From: Warburgia ugandensis
Taxonomy: Eukaryota > Streptophyta > Magnoliopsida > Canellales > Canellaceae
Length of the DNA stretch: 64,000 nucleotides
NCBI GenBank assembly: GCA_035236585.1
Contig: CP141130.1
Coordinates: 75,959,944 to 76,023,943 of the forward strand
Direction: 5' to 3'
Shown piece after piece: positions 23,360 to 35,299 of the stretch (its first letter is position 1; each line of letters starts with the position of its first letter). The position numbers and the translations under genes were made by a program. The notes under the pieces were generated by a model. It searched no databases and was not told the DNA's origin. It saw nothing but the letters and a program-made list of their open reading frames with translations.

Positions 23360-25633
23360 TGTAATACCTGTAATATTGTAGTTATATGTAATATTAATCA
23401 AGAATTCATTAAATGAGGAATTGAATTTCAAGAATTTTGATTTTTATAGAGGCCAAATCAAGAGTTAAAACATTAGTGATTGGATTGCACTCAAAAAATG
23501 GAATCCAATAACACTAAGAATGTAAAAATTAAAGTTTGAATGAAAAATTCATAATTTTTAATTAAATTATTTAATCTATATTAATGAAAAAGGTAAATTA
23601 ATAAATTATTGTGAGACTCCCACCAAATTTGCCTTGTAAATCATGGAGTTGGAAAGCCATAAATTTCTTGTTTAAAACTTCACAAAATAAAATGAAATGA
23701 TTGCCTTATTAATGAGAGGTCCATAATGGACAACTCAATGAGACATTGATCAACATGGATAGAGGAGAACATGCAATTTGAACCATTGATCTATGGTTAA
23801 CAGTTAAGATAGAAGCCGAAGAAAAAGATTTAAGAGAATCATGTTTATGATTAGTGATGAATAAACACCAAATTATCTTGAGAGTGGTAAGTGATGATGT
23901 GTAGTACGTGTGACCTTACAGGTACACCAGATTGTACGAATTTGAGAGCTCACACATCCTAGGGGATTATCTCTGAATTGAGGTAGGTGACAATATTTAA
24001 TATTAATATAATTCCATTAAATTATGGATGATCATTGGGCTAGTTTCATTTCTATCGACGATTTTGATGCACATGTATTATTGCACTATGACCTCACTTG
24101 GATTATTATCCAACATGTACATCTTTACATATGCACAATCACTTTGATTTACATATTTCCATGGGCGCATGATTTATTTGTATACTGAGATCATTTGATG
24201 ATTCTTTTTGTTGTTCACGTTTACCTATGAACGTGTTGAGGAGGCTTGATTGCTAGTTCCTAAGGGATTGACTTTGTAATCTGGGCAATGCCCTGGGATG
24301 GCGAGCCATAGGTGCTCCAGTGTTTTGTGCATCATATGTTTTATCTTATCTCTAATTTTTGAAATATTTAGTTATTTTTGTGTTTTTGCAAATTTATGAT
24401 GGGTGCTTCTGCTAGGTAGATGCTATGCTAGGTGAGATTCAAGGTTGACCACCTACCTCTAACTTATGAGATGATAGACACCCACCCCATAGATGAACAA
24501 ACCCCATAGGGATTGGTATCATGAGTAGTCTAGACCATGCATCTAATCCTCTCCCATGCAATATAGATATTGTCTTCTGTTCCAATGTTAGTGGTAGTTA
24601 GTAGACCCAAGAGTTGATTACCATTACAACATGGTGATCCATATGATTTTTTTGCATTGTCATGTAGCATTATGAGCACACTAAGATTTATATATCCTCA
24701 TGTACCCACGATATGATGATGCATGGTGGATTGATATGAGAACTCATGACCTGATTGGTGAGTGTGAGGTACACTTATGGGAACTGTGTAGTTAGATGCC
24801 CTTCATTGATGACGTGCACATGTGTTGTGATATTTTGGAGTTTATAAACTCTACACTATTATACTCATGTGCTTTGATATAATATATTATTGCATGTCAT
24901 GTTGATTTGGCTTCATGCACTCTCTATGATTTAACTCGAGGTCTTTCATTTGTGTATGGGATATTAGATTTGGCACCATTTACATGCATATATTGTTTAT
25001 TAAATCTATGAGAACACTATTATTCAATTTTTGGACGACATGCATTTATTTTTAGCTAATATTAAATGTCTATGAACCTACAAAAGCTATAGTTTACTGA
25101 GGCATTGCGGTGTTTGCTAATACCTCAAATATAGAGCAAGACTATTAGAAGGGCAAACAAGTGGAGGACTAGTAAGGGCGGCAAAGACCTTTAGCACATC
25201 TCAGAGGTGATTATATCAACGTACATAGTTTTCAAGACATGATTTTAAGATTTCCAATGGGCTGTATATACATGTACATGTTAGTTACTCTTTTATACTC
25301 TAAACCATACAGACATACTTTTATTGTTGGATGTGAGGTTTATGATGGATAGATCATAGGCCATATCATTTCTTAATTACTATATTATTACTGTATATGC
25401 CAGAGCTTTCAGCTAGTAAGCTTAGTTATTTTTTTGTTTTGAGTCCCTTAGTGCATGACGTATGATTAGTGCTATTATGTGTTGTATTATGACCCCTGGG
25501 ATTTGGAGAAGTGTGTTATTATATGACCATTGTTTTTAAGTTAATTTTTAAAAATAAAAATTTTAATTAAGGATCCCAACTATTTTAATATTATATTCGT
25601 AAATTTTGTGTGCTTAAAACCTAGGTTGTCACA
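23360..25633 (+). repeat. 3' LTR of the gypsy chromovirus, 2.27 kb
   Basis: It runs from TGTAATACC to TTGTCACA and is followed by duplication ACATG. It is collinear with the 5' LTR except for the missing middle of about 1.8 kb (junction near 23735, where ATTAATGAGAGG.. runs into ATGAGACATTGATCAA). Shared blocks include GTACGTGTGACC, CCTAGGGGATTATCTC, GAGATGATAGACACCCAC, CATGTTGATTTGGCTTCATGCACTCTC and a GAGGCA(T/C)TGCGGT(G/A)TTT step. Confidence 0.85.
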
Positions 25634-25738
25634 ACATGACAGCTAGAATAGATTTGGTGATGTCATCAAGTGATGATATAGCATAGCACTGAGAATAAGA
25701 ATAAAAAATTGCGATGCATTAAGAAGTCATTTAAGAGA

Positions 25739-28403
25739 TGTAGTGGGGTAGCTTTAAAATTACTCATCAGAAAACAAATCAATATAGTAATTTGCACTTG
25801 AGAGAGGTTGATCCCACAAAGAATCTCATGGAATTCCCAATTGATTAGATCTTGTTTAAATCACTTACCTTTTTCCAAGAGAGATGGCTTTGATTAAATT
25901 AGGAAAGTAACGACATGAAATTGGAAACATGAATCAAATTAGAAACTACAACTAAAGGAAACTTTCTAAAAATAAAGATTTTCAATGGAATTAGAAACTT
26001 TCCTAACTAACATGCATTCAAAAAAAGAAACTAATGCAAAACTAGATTAAATAATTCTAGGAAACTTAAACTAAGGAAACTTGTTAAAAATGAAACTTTC
26101 CTAAACTAACACTTCCCTAAATCTAAAACTTTCTAAAAATAAAAATTTCTTAAACTGAATTAGAAACTTTCTAAACTAATCTAATATGCAAAACAAAAAA
26201 CTATTAATCCAAACAAAGATCAACGACTAACAAAGAGAATCCAACTTCAATCACAATGCGCATGACTCATGGAAGAGTGCGCACGGTTCATAGGTTGTGA
26301 AAGAAACCACAAACATGAATTACAAGCTAACTAAAATAGAAAATTAATTAAAGCACTCATAACTAAAAATCTAAATAGGTTTCTAAGATTTCATGCAAAT
26401 AAGATGTATGGACTGCTGGACATTGCACATGAAACATGAGGTGAAAAATTCCAGCAACATGGTGTATATGAAACTCAAATCAAGTAAGGCATAGAAAGCA
26501 ACTTAATAAGAACTTTTCATGGAAGATAACACTTAAAATTGTAAGTACTTTACTGCTGAAATTACTTAGTGACTGTGCTCATGAAATCAGTTTATTCATT
26601 TTTAAATTATATCCAACAATGGTGAGCATATACATAGAATGAGAAACTAAAAATTGTGAACTATTCTAATGCCTAAATCTTAATCTAAAGCAACAATTAA
26701 ACACACTCCATACTCTCAAATAATCTCAGATATCATGCATGTGAAACCCAAATAGAAATCAAGAGAATGAAAGCATGTAGATGGAAGCAAAGAACAAGTA
26801 AAAGATAAGGGAAAGAAAAGGTGTTCAAAGTAAGGAACAAGAGAACAATAAGATGGAAATAAAGGGGATTCAAGCTACTATTCTCTTGGATGTCACTACC
26901 AGACAAAAGATAACTTGAATCTTGAATAATTGAGCAAGAAAACTAAGAACTTAGATGGTAAAACTCAAAGGAAAAATAAGGAAAGAAAACTGCACTTGGA
27001 ACAAAGAAGCAACAAAGAAATAAGAGAGGGAAAGAAACTTCAATACCAACCTGAACTAGAATGCAAACAAAAGAATGTATTTATGAACTTAAAGGAGGCT
27101 TGGAGCACCTTGAAGGATCATCCAAGGTGGGAGTGTTGAAGCTTGAAAAGGAGCACCTAAGGAAGGAGGTGTGGAAGGCTTTCCTGGATGAGGCATCTCC
27201 ACCCTTCTATGCCTTAGGCATTGAGTTCCTTTGATATTTATAGATGTTGGGTACTTGTAAAATGTCCAAATGAGGAATGAAGGATAAGATAGTGGTTGGG
27301 AACGAGTTTCATTGTGATAAGGCATCTAGGAATATGAGTGGAAAGTGGAAAGAGATAGATTTGGAAGTTGAGATAAGGTGGGATTTATAAGATAACCAAA
27401 GGGATAGGGATAAGATAGATAAGATAAGGAACTTAGTATGGGAATTAGAAGTAGGAGTCTAGGATACGAAAGGTAAGTGGTTAAATGGACATGGAAGATC
27501 AGGAAGTGAGGTGACATGGTTGAGATTGACTTTCTCAATATGAGTAAAGGAAAGGGAAGATGTACCACCTTTCAAGGGATTAGGCATGGAATCCCTTTCC
27601 TTAAGGTATATCACATGGAGGAGTAGAAAGAAGAGGAAAGAGGAACAAAAGTAAGGAAAAGATTAGGAAATTTTACTTGTTTTCTCTCTTGATTGGTCCA
27701 CCTATGCAAGCATATCTTACTTGTTTGATTTTCATCCAACTACCTTCTAATTATCCTCTTGAAATTCCACAATTATAGCATATGATAATAGCTTGAAATC
27801 TTCCTCCAGTAGTGTAACTCCATGTGGCATGGCTAATATAGCTTTATGGCTCACTTTGATGGCATATTTCTTGATGGCTTCAGTAGCTAAATCCCTTGGC
27901 TCTACGGATCACATGGCTTGGCTTACTTAAGTTTCCTTATTAGATTAGGAAACTTCATACATGGCTCCAATTCTATGCAAAGGTGATGGAATTGCATGGC
28001 TTTTTGCATGGGCTCATTTTAATTACTTTTGGATATTCCTATTATCTTCTTGCTTACCTTAAGATGATATTGAACCTTGATTTAGCTTTGGAATGATGAA
28101 ATTTAGATCTTTGGCCTTCTTGTGATCTTGATCTTTAAATCTTATCTTTCTTGATCTCTGGTCTTGGATCATCTCCTCAGCACCTACAAAAGATGAAAAA
28201 TTCAAATTAAATTTTAGAAAATTATGAAAATTAACATATTTACTCTGGGCTAACTTTTGAACTTGCCAAATATCAAACTTTTGAATCATTAGTTTAGAAA
28301 TGCAAGTCTTATGAAATTAAAAAAAAACCCTAGAATAATGCCTATATTATATAACACATGAGATACTAATTGGGTACTTTTTATAGAAAATTAAATAGTT
28401 ACC
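25739..28403 (-). mobile_element. Long-LTR family, LTR 'C', minus strand
   Basis: Read on the minus strand it starts TGGTAACTATTTAATTTTCTATAAAAAGTACCC, like the other LTR starts, and ends ..TTTAAAGCTACCCCACTACA. Within it are the mirror of the GGGATCAACCTC..AAG end block (about 25805-25830) and the CTTTC(C)TAAA-rich section. The end matches LTR fragment D (50645-52617) better than A or B, so C and D form a subfamily. No matching 5-bp duplication was found at its ends (AGAGA versus TGTGG), so it may be part of a larger, rearranged element. Confidence 0.65.
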
Positions 28404-29085
28404 ATGTGGTATATAGTGACGATGTTTGAGGTGTTTCTAATTAAGTACTTAACTCCTTTTTCAAGCTTTTCATTGGGTAACAGTACTTATATTGTGTACA
28501 TCATTGGGCAAATAGTTTCAAAAGACTTAAAACATTGTGAATAAAGTTGTAAACATTGTAATAAAAAAAGAAAAGAAGAAACAAGGTAGGCCCTCATTTT
28601 CTTGATTATGAGATGCATTTAGGTGTTTATAGATGCCCCACTTTTAGTGTTGGACTAATAAAGTCCAACAATCAAAGTAGTAGACCCCAAATTAGAGACA
28701 ATAATCAAATGAGGTCCTAGGATGCCCTTGTTTGGTTGAAAACATAGTACAAAAAAGAAGAAGAAGAAGAAGTGAAAATGAAAGAAAAGAAGACCCTAAA
28801 AAGAGTGAAAATGCTAAAATGGGATTCAAAATTTGGTTGATGTGATTATATTAGAAACGTGGTAAAATAAATTGGATAAAACCCCACAAATTTTTTGTCA
28901 TTTTTAAAGGACATGAGTTAAAGCTAAGAACTTAGACAATGAGGACACAATGTAATTAAGACAATGATGAGGGCAATGATGATCATGTGAATTGTTTTAT
29001 AAAGAATTTGTAACAAGAACATGAGAAAATGTAATAAAATTGAGAAAGCAGAATTGCACATTTGATAAAAATAATAAAGATAGTG
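28404..29085. other. Spacer between two inverted LTRs
   Basis: Nothing recognised. It is A-rich with a short AAGAAG run near 28757. It lies between the U3 ends of LTR C (minus) and LTR B (plus), together with the minisatellite to its right. Confidence 0.4.
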
Positions 29086-29089
29086 TTTG

Positions 29090-29690
29090 CAAGCCAAAAG
29101 AATTGAATGGTGATTGCAAGTCAAGAGACTTGAAGGGTTCTAAGCCAGGTAACTTGAAAGAGTATTGTAAGCCAAAAGACTTGGATAGAAAGCAAAATTA
29201 AGAAGTTTGAAAATGATTACAAACCTTAATGCTAAAAGAAGTATTATGAACTAAATGGCTTGGGAAAATATTGCAAGATCAAAGGACTTGAATTGATTGC
29301 AAGTCCAAAGGACTTGAGGCAAAGCAAGCTTAAAAAGCCTTAAGATGATTGCAATCCTTAAGGCTTGAAGAAGTACTACAACCAAATGGCTCAGAAAATA
29401 TTTTAAGTCCAAGAGACTTGACATAATTGCAAGTCAAGAACACTTGAAGTAAAGCAAGCATATAAAGCTTCAAATTGGTTGTGAGCCCTAAGGTCAAAAT
29501 AAGTATTGCAAGTCAAATGGCTTGGAAAAATATTGCAATACATGAAGTGATTGCAAGTAAAAATACTTGATGTAAATAAATATTAAAAATCATGAAGATG
29601 GCTATAAGCCCTAAGGCTTGAATATATATTGCAAGCCAAATGGCTTGAGAAAACATTGCAAGTCCAAAAGACTTGATGTATTAGTGTAGT
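29090..29690 (+). repeat. Minisatellite, about 130-bp period, rich in mini-palindromes
   Basis: The landmark AAATGGCT occurs at 29253, 29383, 29515 and 29638 (steps of 130, 132 and 123 bp). Each unit carries several short palindromes of the type AAGTCcaaaGACTTG and AAGCCaaatGGCTTG, the word ATTGCAAG, and a GCCCTAAGGCTTGAA-like block. About 4.5 units are present, with substitutions and indels. No coding potential. Confidence 0.75.
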
Positions 29691-29930
29691 GCTAAATAGT
29701 GCATATCCTAGAAAAATGATCAAAAGAGAAAAAAATTTCAGCTAAGCAAACAAAGGTTAACTCTAGAAGAGAAGAATTGCACCAAATAGCAATATGTTGT
29801 GAACAATAATCTTTTGTTGTAAAGGACTTATTATGTAACACTATTTGGGTTAGATTTAAGCAATCTTTTGACCAAAAAATCCCCTTTTGGTCTCAAGATT
29901 TCATTTTATGATGAAAATGTAGCATTATAC

Positions 29931-32682
29931 TAAATAATGTTTAATTTTGCATAAAAACCACCCAATTAGTTACCCATGTGTTATAACTTATAGGGGTAGA
30001 TTAGGGTTTTTGACCAAAATTCGTAACACATGCATTTTTTACCTAATGTCTCAAATTTTTAATATTTTGTAGGTCCAGAGTCTATTCTAAGGTAAGTATG
30101 TGATTAATTATATTTTTAGGATTTAATTAGAGTTTTTAACTTTTTGAAGGAAGCAAGATGGTGATTTGATGACTGAGATCAATGGGGATGAGAATGAAAG
30201 ATCAAGATCAAAAGATTGAGTCAAAGTCTAAAAGTAATCAATCCAACATGAGATCAAGGTCAAGATCATCTTTAAGACATGTAGTGGATGCAATTAGAGG
30301 AGCAAAAGGTGGCCAAAGTGGGCTCATGCACAAGCCATGGAAAATCCACTACCTTTGCATGGGTTGCACTTAAGCCACTTAGCCATATTCAAGCCATGAA
30401 GAAGATAACAATCAAAGGAGCTAGCAAAGCTACCAAATCCAAGGAATTGAGAAATCAAGCTAAGCTAAGAGAGCCATCTAAGCCAGCTATGAAGCCAAGC
30501 CAATGGAGCCCTCAAAGTTAGCCATCTAAGTCACATGAACTAAGCTAAATGGAAGGCCATGATTGGAGGAGAATTCAAAGAATTATAGTTGGTATTTATG
30601 GGGATATTTTAAAGATAATTGAGGGAAATTCTACTAGGATAAGAAATCATGTGGACCAACAAGAGGAGACCCTTCTATTGTCATGTTTTTGCCTCTTTTT
30701 TCTCTCTTTCCACCTCGCCACTAAGATGTACCTTGAATTTCACTTTGCATTCAAGAGTCCTATCTTTTTAAGACTCTCTCACCTTCCTAAGCTTCTATCC
30801 AAACCATCCAACCTATCCCCACTTCCTAGGACACCACCTAGCCAATCACTTTTCTCCATCTCTCTTATCTTTCCTATCTTTTCCTACCCATCTCTTTCCT
30901 CCCACCTTGTTTCTCTCTCTTACCTCATCCCATCCAACCCACTTTCCTTATTCAAAAGGGATTCCATGATTTTTGAAGGGGGGAGACACCCTTTCCTAGA
31001 AAATTGGCTTCTCCACCCTTAAATCATTTAAAAGGAAGCCATTTTGTTTCCTCTTTGATAAAAACCCTAGGTAGCTGTTCAAAACTTCATCCTAGCCATC
31101 CAATTCTCTTTATCTTTCATCCCCACCACACATAATCTCGGGAAACTCTAGAAAAACTTAGGAAACAACCTATAAAGCAAAGAGAGGAAGAGAAGATTAA
31201 GGAATCTCTCCTTGGAAGAAAAAGATGACTCCACTCTGAGGAGGGCTCCCTTTTTCCTCCCAGTTTCCTCTGACCTTTTTCATTCTAGTTTTGGGTGGTT
31301 ACTACTCTCTTCCATGTTGGGCTACATCTTCCCTGAGTGTTCCATGCTTAGGCCTTGGTCATGTCATTCTTCTTTGAAAGGTTGGTTTGTTGGCTTTGAT
31401 CCTTCTTCTCTTTTCTTCCATTGTTGCTTTGTTTGCTCTTTGTTTCATGCTTAGTTGTTAGCTTGATCTCTTTAATTTATTTGATTTCTAGCCTTATAGT
31501 TTAAGTTCATAATATATTGATTTAAGAGTTATAACTCATCGGTAGTGACAACCAAAAGAGAATAACTATTAGATCAAACTCCTTATCCTTGAACTTCCTT
31601 GAACCCTTGTTGATCCTTGTTTCTATTGGGATTTTCCCTTGATTCTTCATGTTAGTTTGGGTAAGAGAGATTAGTGAGATTTATTTTGAGTTTTGAGGTT
31701 GTAATTATTGGTGCGTACTAATCAAGATTAGTACTACCATCATTGATTGTTGCTTCTTAATCAATAGCATTTGATGATTTAAGACTCTTTTGATTGATGC
31801 TAGAAAAGTTGGTTAGTTTAAAAGTTGATTTAATGGTTTAATATTTAAGATAATATTTTTTTTTCAATCATTCCAACCAAACAACCCAAAGAGATATTGA
31901 AACCATGCATGCAACCGACATGTTGAACACATGGTTTTGAAGGCTTTTAGGGTTGAATCTTGAATAGTCTAGTTAACTTGCTCGCCCAATTGTAGATCAT
32001 TAGTTTAATATCTCATGTGAAGAAGCATGAAGAATACATTCCAAAATCATGTTGATACCATGTGTGCAAGCCATGAGTGGTACACATGGTTTTGAATGAT
32101 TTGTTGATTGATTGAAATTCAAGCTAGTTGATTCCATGCTTGTTAGGGATAATTGGTGTATGATTGTTAATCTTGATTGGATGGATTAGCATGTTGTTTA
32201 ATTAGTTTGTTAGTTGTTAAAGTTTTCAATCCCACGAATTCCATTGCATTCTTTTGGATTTGCATGATTAGGAAAGTAGTTGATTAGATGCATGTGTCCA
32301 TGGATTAATTGCTAAATTTCATGATTAGAAAATTTGATTTAGGAAAGTTGTTAAAATTTCATTTTTAGAAAGTTTTATTTTAGGAAAGTCCTTAATTTAG
32401 GGAAGTCATAAATGTTTTCATTTAGGAAACCTTTATTTTTAGAAAGTGTGTTGTAGGAAAGTTTTTAAGTTTGGGATGTTTTAAGTTTTAGCATAATTTT
32501 CATTTTCAAGTTTTAATTTCCATTCTTAGTTTAGGAAAAATCTCTTGAATTTGGCTAGGTAAGATAATTTAAAGTGGGAATCACTAATCACACATCCATT
32601 AAATTCCTTGTAGGATCAGCCTCCTCGCATGAATTACTACAATTGATTCATGTGCTTGCAAGTTTAACTTAAAATCACAACA
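29931..32682 (+). mobile_element. Long-LTR family, LTR 'B'
   Basis: About 2.75 kb. Start TAAATAATGTTTAATTTTGCATAAAA aligns base for base in length with the TGATACGTATTTAATTTTGC start of LTR A, with the first dinucleotide mutated. The end is ..TTAAAATCACAACA. The AAGCCA-rich and purine/pyrimidine-rich sections follow the same order as in A. The CATG..CACATGGTTTTGA block occurs twice (about 31905 and 32065), versus once in the other copies. The flanks (TATAC and AATTC) do not match, and no primer site follows, so its original element is unclear. Confidence 0.7.
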
Positions 32683-34239
32683 AATTCATAATAGCTCTAT
32701 ATTTTTAGTGAAATCAAGATGTTTGTAGAAATCTTTATGTGAAAGTCTTATTGCAGAACACTTCTCCAAACAACATAATGCTACTATCTTTTCCAACTTT
32801 TCAAAATAAAAATCAGTTACACCTATCATTTCTTATCAGTTATCTTAAATCAAAAGAAATGACTTTTCCAATTGAATCTTTAAGAAGGCCATGATCTGTT
32901 GCTTATAATACCTTGAGAGTTTTCTCATCATACATCATCATCTTGGGAAGAAGAAAAACATTGGATTTTTGCAAGTGAAAGCATGGCTAGAGAAAAGAGA
33001 AATGAGATTGTTATTGGTAAGGGAAGGAGGTTGTGGGTGATAGATAAAGGAATAAGAGATAAGGATTCTGGGTCATTTACTAGAGTAATAACATACTAGA
33101 CCTCTTTCCATGACTTCCATTCCCTAGTATGAGGGCACAATTTTGATGAGGAACCATGATATGCACTTGATCAATGGTGCTTGAACAGAAACTACGGTAA
33201 GTAGTTCATAAACCAATTGCATTTAAAAATTTTAAGTCCTTTTGTGAATGGGAATATAAAAAATTTAACATATGCTTAAGTTACATAGAGCCCTTCCAAG
33301 TAGGCACAAATAGTTTGCCAAAATGTATGTTAGAAAATATCACAAGGTGGTAAGTTATTTTGTATAATTCTTTCTAGTTTTGGTTCAGGACTTTGGCAAT
33401 TGTGTTTTGTAGGGTATGAAGGTAGCCAACGATCTTATCCTTAAAAACTCTTCCAAATGTATTAGGTCCATTCTAGAGGTTTTAGAAAGAGTCAACGAAT
33501 GCACATTTGTCCCACTTGGAGTATATTCTTTATCTTTGAATTTCTGCATGCTCATTGGGATTTGATTTGGTGGCCAACTAGTTGTGAATGATTCTCTTAC
33601 AAGTCGAGAAAAAATGAGAGGGGTGTTTGGTGTGTGAAATATCTTTGGATCAACATCTGGAAATAAGATCTAAATTAGATGTGTACATGCCATGTTCATA
33701 GAAAAATTGATTGTAATCAATATAAGGAGGGGCATGATGTGGATCAACTAATTGGTGTTGCTATGGGCATTTTAAGAGAGGAAGGAAGAGGAAGAAGAAG
33801 GTGGTGGAAAGGGGGGGGGGGGGGTGTAGAAGAGAAAGAAAGGCAAGTTCCTCTAAACTAAAGAAGAAGAAGAAGAAGAAGAAAGAAAGAAAATTCATTG
33901 GGAGTAAGAGATGGAAGAGTAATGGATTGTTTGAAAAGTAGACTAATAGGGACAGCTCCTTAGATGATGCTGGGAGGAATACTTATGAAGGATATATGTG
34001 GCTAAGTTAGGCATTTTGAATAAGTATGCATGAGTGATGCATCATACACATTTATGGTCCAAAAGTTTGGTTTACTTCATCCAAATACTCTATCTTCTTG
34101 CAGAATGTACTTCCTTTGGAAGGTATAGATTTGTTATGAATCACTTACTTGAGAGTCTCTCTCTCTCTGGAAGTCACTATTTTTATTCGAAATAATAGAC
34201 ATGGGCTTTAGAATACTTCCCTTGTGCTAAGAGACACAA
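32683..34239. other. Unclassified DNA with short open frames and a G run
   Basis: It contains a protein-like but unrecognised stretch around 32985-33500 (several short frames, with stops) and a purine-rich AAGAAG section at 33780-33890 with a run of 14 G at 33811-33824. No transposon motif could be assigned. It may be an internal region of LTR B's element, or older repeat DNA. Confidence 0.35.
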
Positions 34240-34960
34240 CTAGAGTAATTCCCAGTGCTAAAAAATGGATAATGAGTAATGTTGATAGTCTGGGCATTGA
34301 TACTAGGTGGGGAAATATTCATTACTATATTGGAAATCATGACCAAGAAACCACCTATAGTTTGAGTTCTTATCTTCTTAGAAATGAATCAGTTAAATCC
34401 ACCTCTAAGTCCATTGAATGAGCATTGAAAACTTAAAATAATATTCGAGAAGTTTGTCAAGAGAAAGTTATTTTTTTGAGAAATCAAATATATTACCACA
34501 ATTGCTAATTTCCTCATACGATAATTGTGCACCACTAATATTAGCCTAGTATCTAAAAATCAAACATATGGAAAACATGGAAAGGAAGTAAATAAAGCTA
34601 ACTAAAGTAAACTTAAAAAAAGTAGAAATTATTAAACAATCTTAATAGGAGAAATGATTAAAGACTCAAAACATCAAAAGCTGCTTATGAACTTGTACCC
34701 TCAGTTGGAGATGACTTTGAGCTTTTCCCTAACTCCAAGATACTTTAATCAGCCAATTACTACATGATTCAAGGGTTCAATCCTTCCCATGAAGCATTTT
34801 AACATCAGTTTTGAGTTAAGAGAACTTGCCACCAAGTATTATTATCGCATCATTTAATGTTGTTCTTGTTGTAGTCAGGTACTTTCATTTTATATAATTG
34901 AAATTTAGGAAATTTTAGATATTGTGTCAAGAATCTTACAGATTTGGACTTGATGAAAAG
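34240..34960 (+). repeat. Repeat 'R', copy 2
   Basis: Homologue of 10871-11715 with the same order of landmarks (TATTGGAAATCA, CTTATCTTCTTAGAAATG, AGTTAAAT, GAGAAGTTTGT, GAAAACAT, GTTGGAGATGA, TCAGTTTTGAGT). It lacks the (TA)n tract. Here the related minisatellite lies on the right side, whereas in copy 1 it lies on the left. Confidence 0.55.
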
Positions 34961-35029
34961 AAATTGGGCTCCCAATTTTAGGTTTCAACTAGGGCCCAAT
35001 GGTCAGAGTCTTGTGAAGCTAGGACACTA

Positions 35030-35292
35030 TGCAGGTCAAAAATCTTTAAGCTGTTGGATTCTAGACAAGACTGAGAATTTCTTTTTGTTGTAGGAATCTA
35101 GATAAAATTGGGAGTCTTTAGGCTTTGGGACTCTAGATAAGGCTAGGAATGTTTAGGATTTTGGACTGTGGATAAGTCTAGGAGTCATTATGATTAAGGA
35201 TTATGGATAAGTCTAAGAGTCTTTACTCTTTAAGACATTGGATAAGTCTGGGAGTCTTTATATATTTGGACTCTAAATATGTCTAGGAATGT
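35030..35292 (+). repeat. Minisatellite of GGACTCTAGATAAG..AGGAGTCTTTA units
   Basis: About six units of roughly 40-45 bp: 'GGACTCTAGATAAG(G)CTAGGAATGTTTAGG', 'GGATAAGTCTAGGAGTCATTAT' and similar. The words match those of the 9866-10870 array. Non-coding. Confidence 0.65.
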
Positions 35293-35299
35293 TTAGTGA

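Larger units (their letters stand above)
11721..25633 (+). mobile_element. Ty3/gypsy chromovirus (Tekay/Del-like), with nested solo LTR
   Basis: Complete structure: 5' LTR, tRNA-Met primer site, gag with zinc knuckles, protease, RT, RNase H, integrase, GPY/F-type end, polypurine tract and 3' LTR. Target duplication ACATG is present at 11716-11720 and 25634-25638. LTR ends are TGTAATACC and ..TTGTCACA in the 3' copy. Its pol is full of stops, so it is dead. A 2.7-kb solo LTR of another family sits in the last pol module (20446-23166). The lineage is inferred from the LYKMAPVELRELK type of RT start and the C-terminal 'WE.EEEM' module after GPY/F. Confidence 0.88.

Noticed and set aside
29090-29690. 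CRISPR-like regular repeats with spacers
   Set aside because: Units are diverged and about 130 bp long without constant short repeats and unique spacers, and the setting is plant DNA; it is a minisatellite.
29931-32682. Complete LTR retrotransposon starting with LTR B
   Set aside because: No primer site follows the LTR end at 32682 and the 5-bp flanks do not match, so only an LTR copy is claimed.
25739-32682. A giant inverted element formed by LTR C (minus) and LTR B (plus)
   Set aside because: The two LTRs belong to different subfamilies (different ends) and no common duplication flanks them; the inverted layout may be chance.
33679-33861. Gly/Arg-rich 60-aa frame
   Set aside because: Caused by purine-rich DNA and a 14-base G run; no support as a gene.
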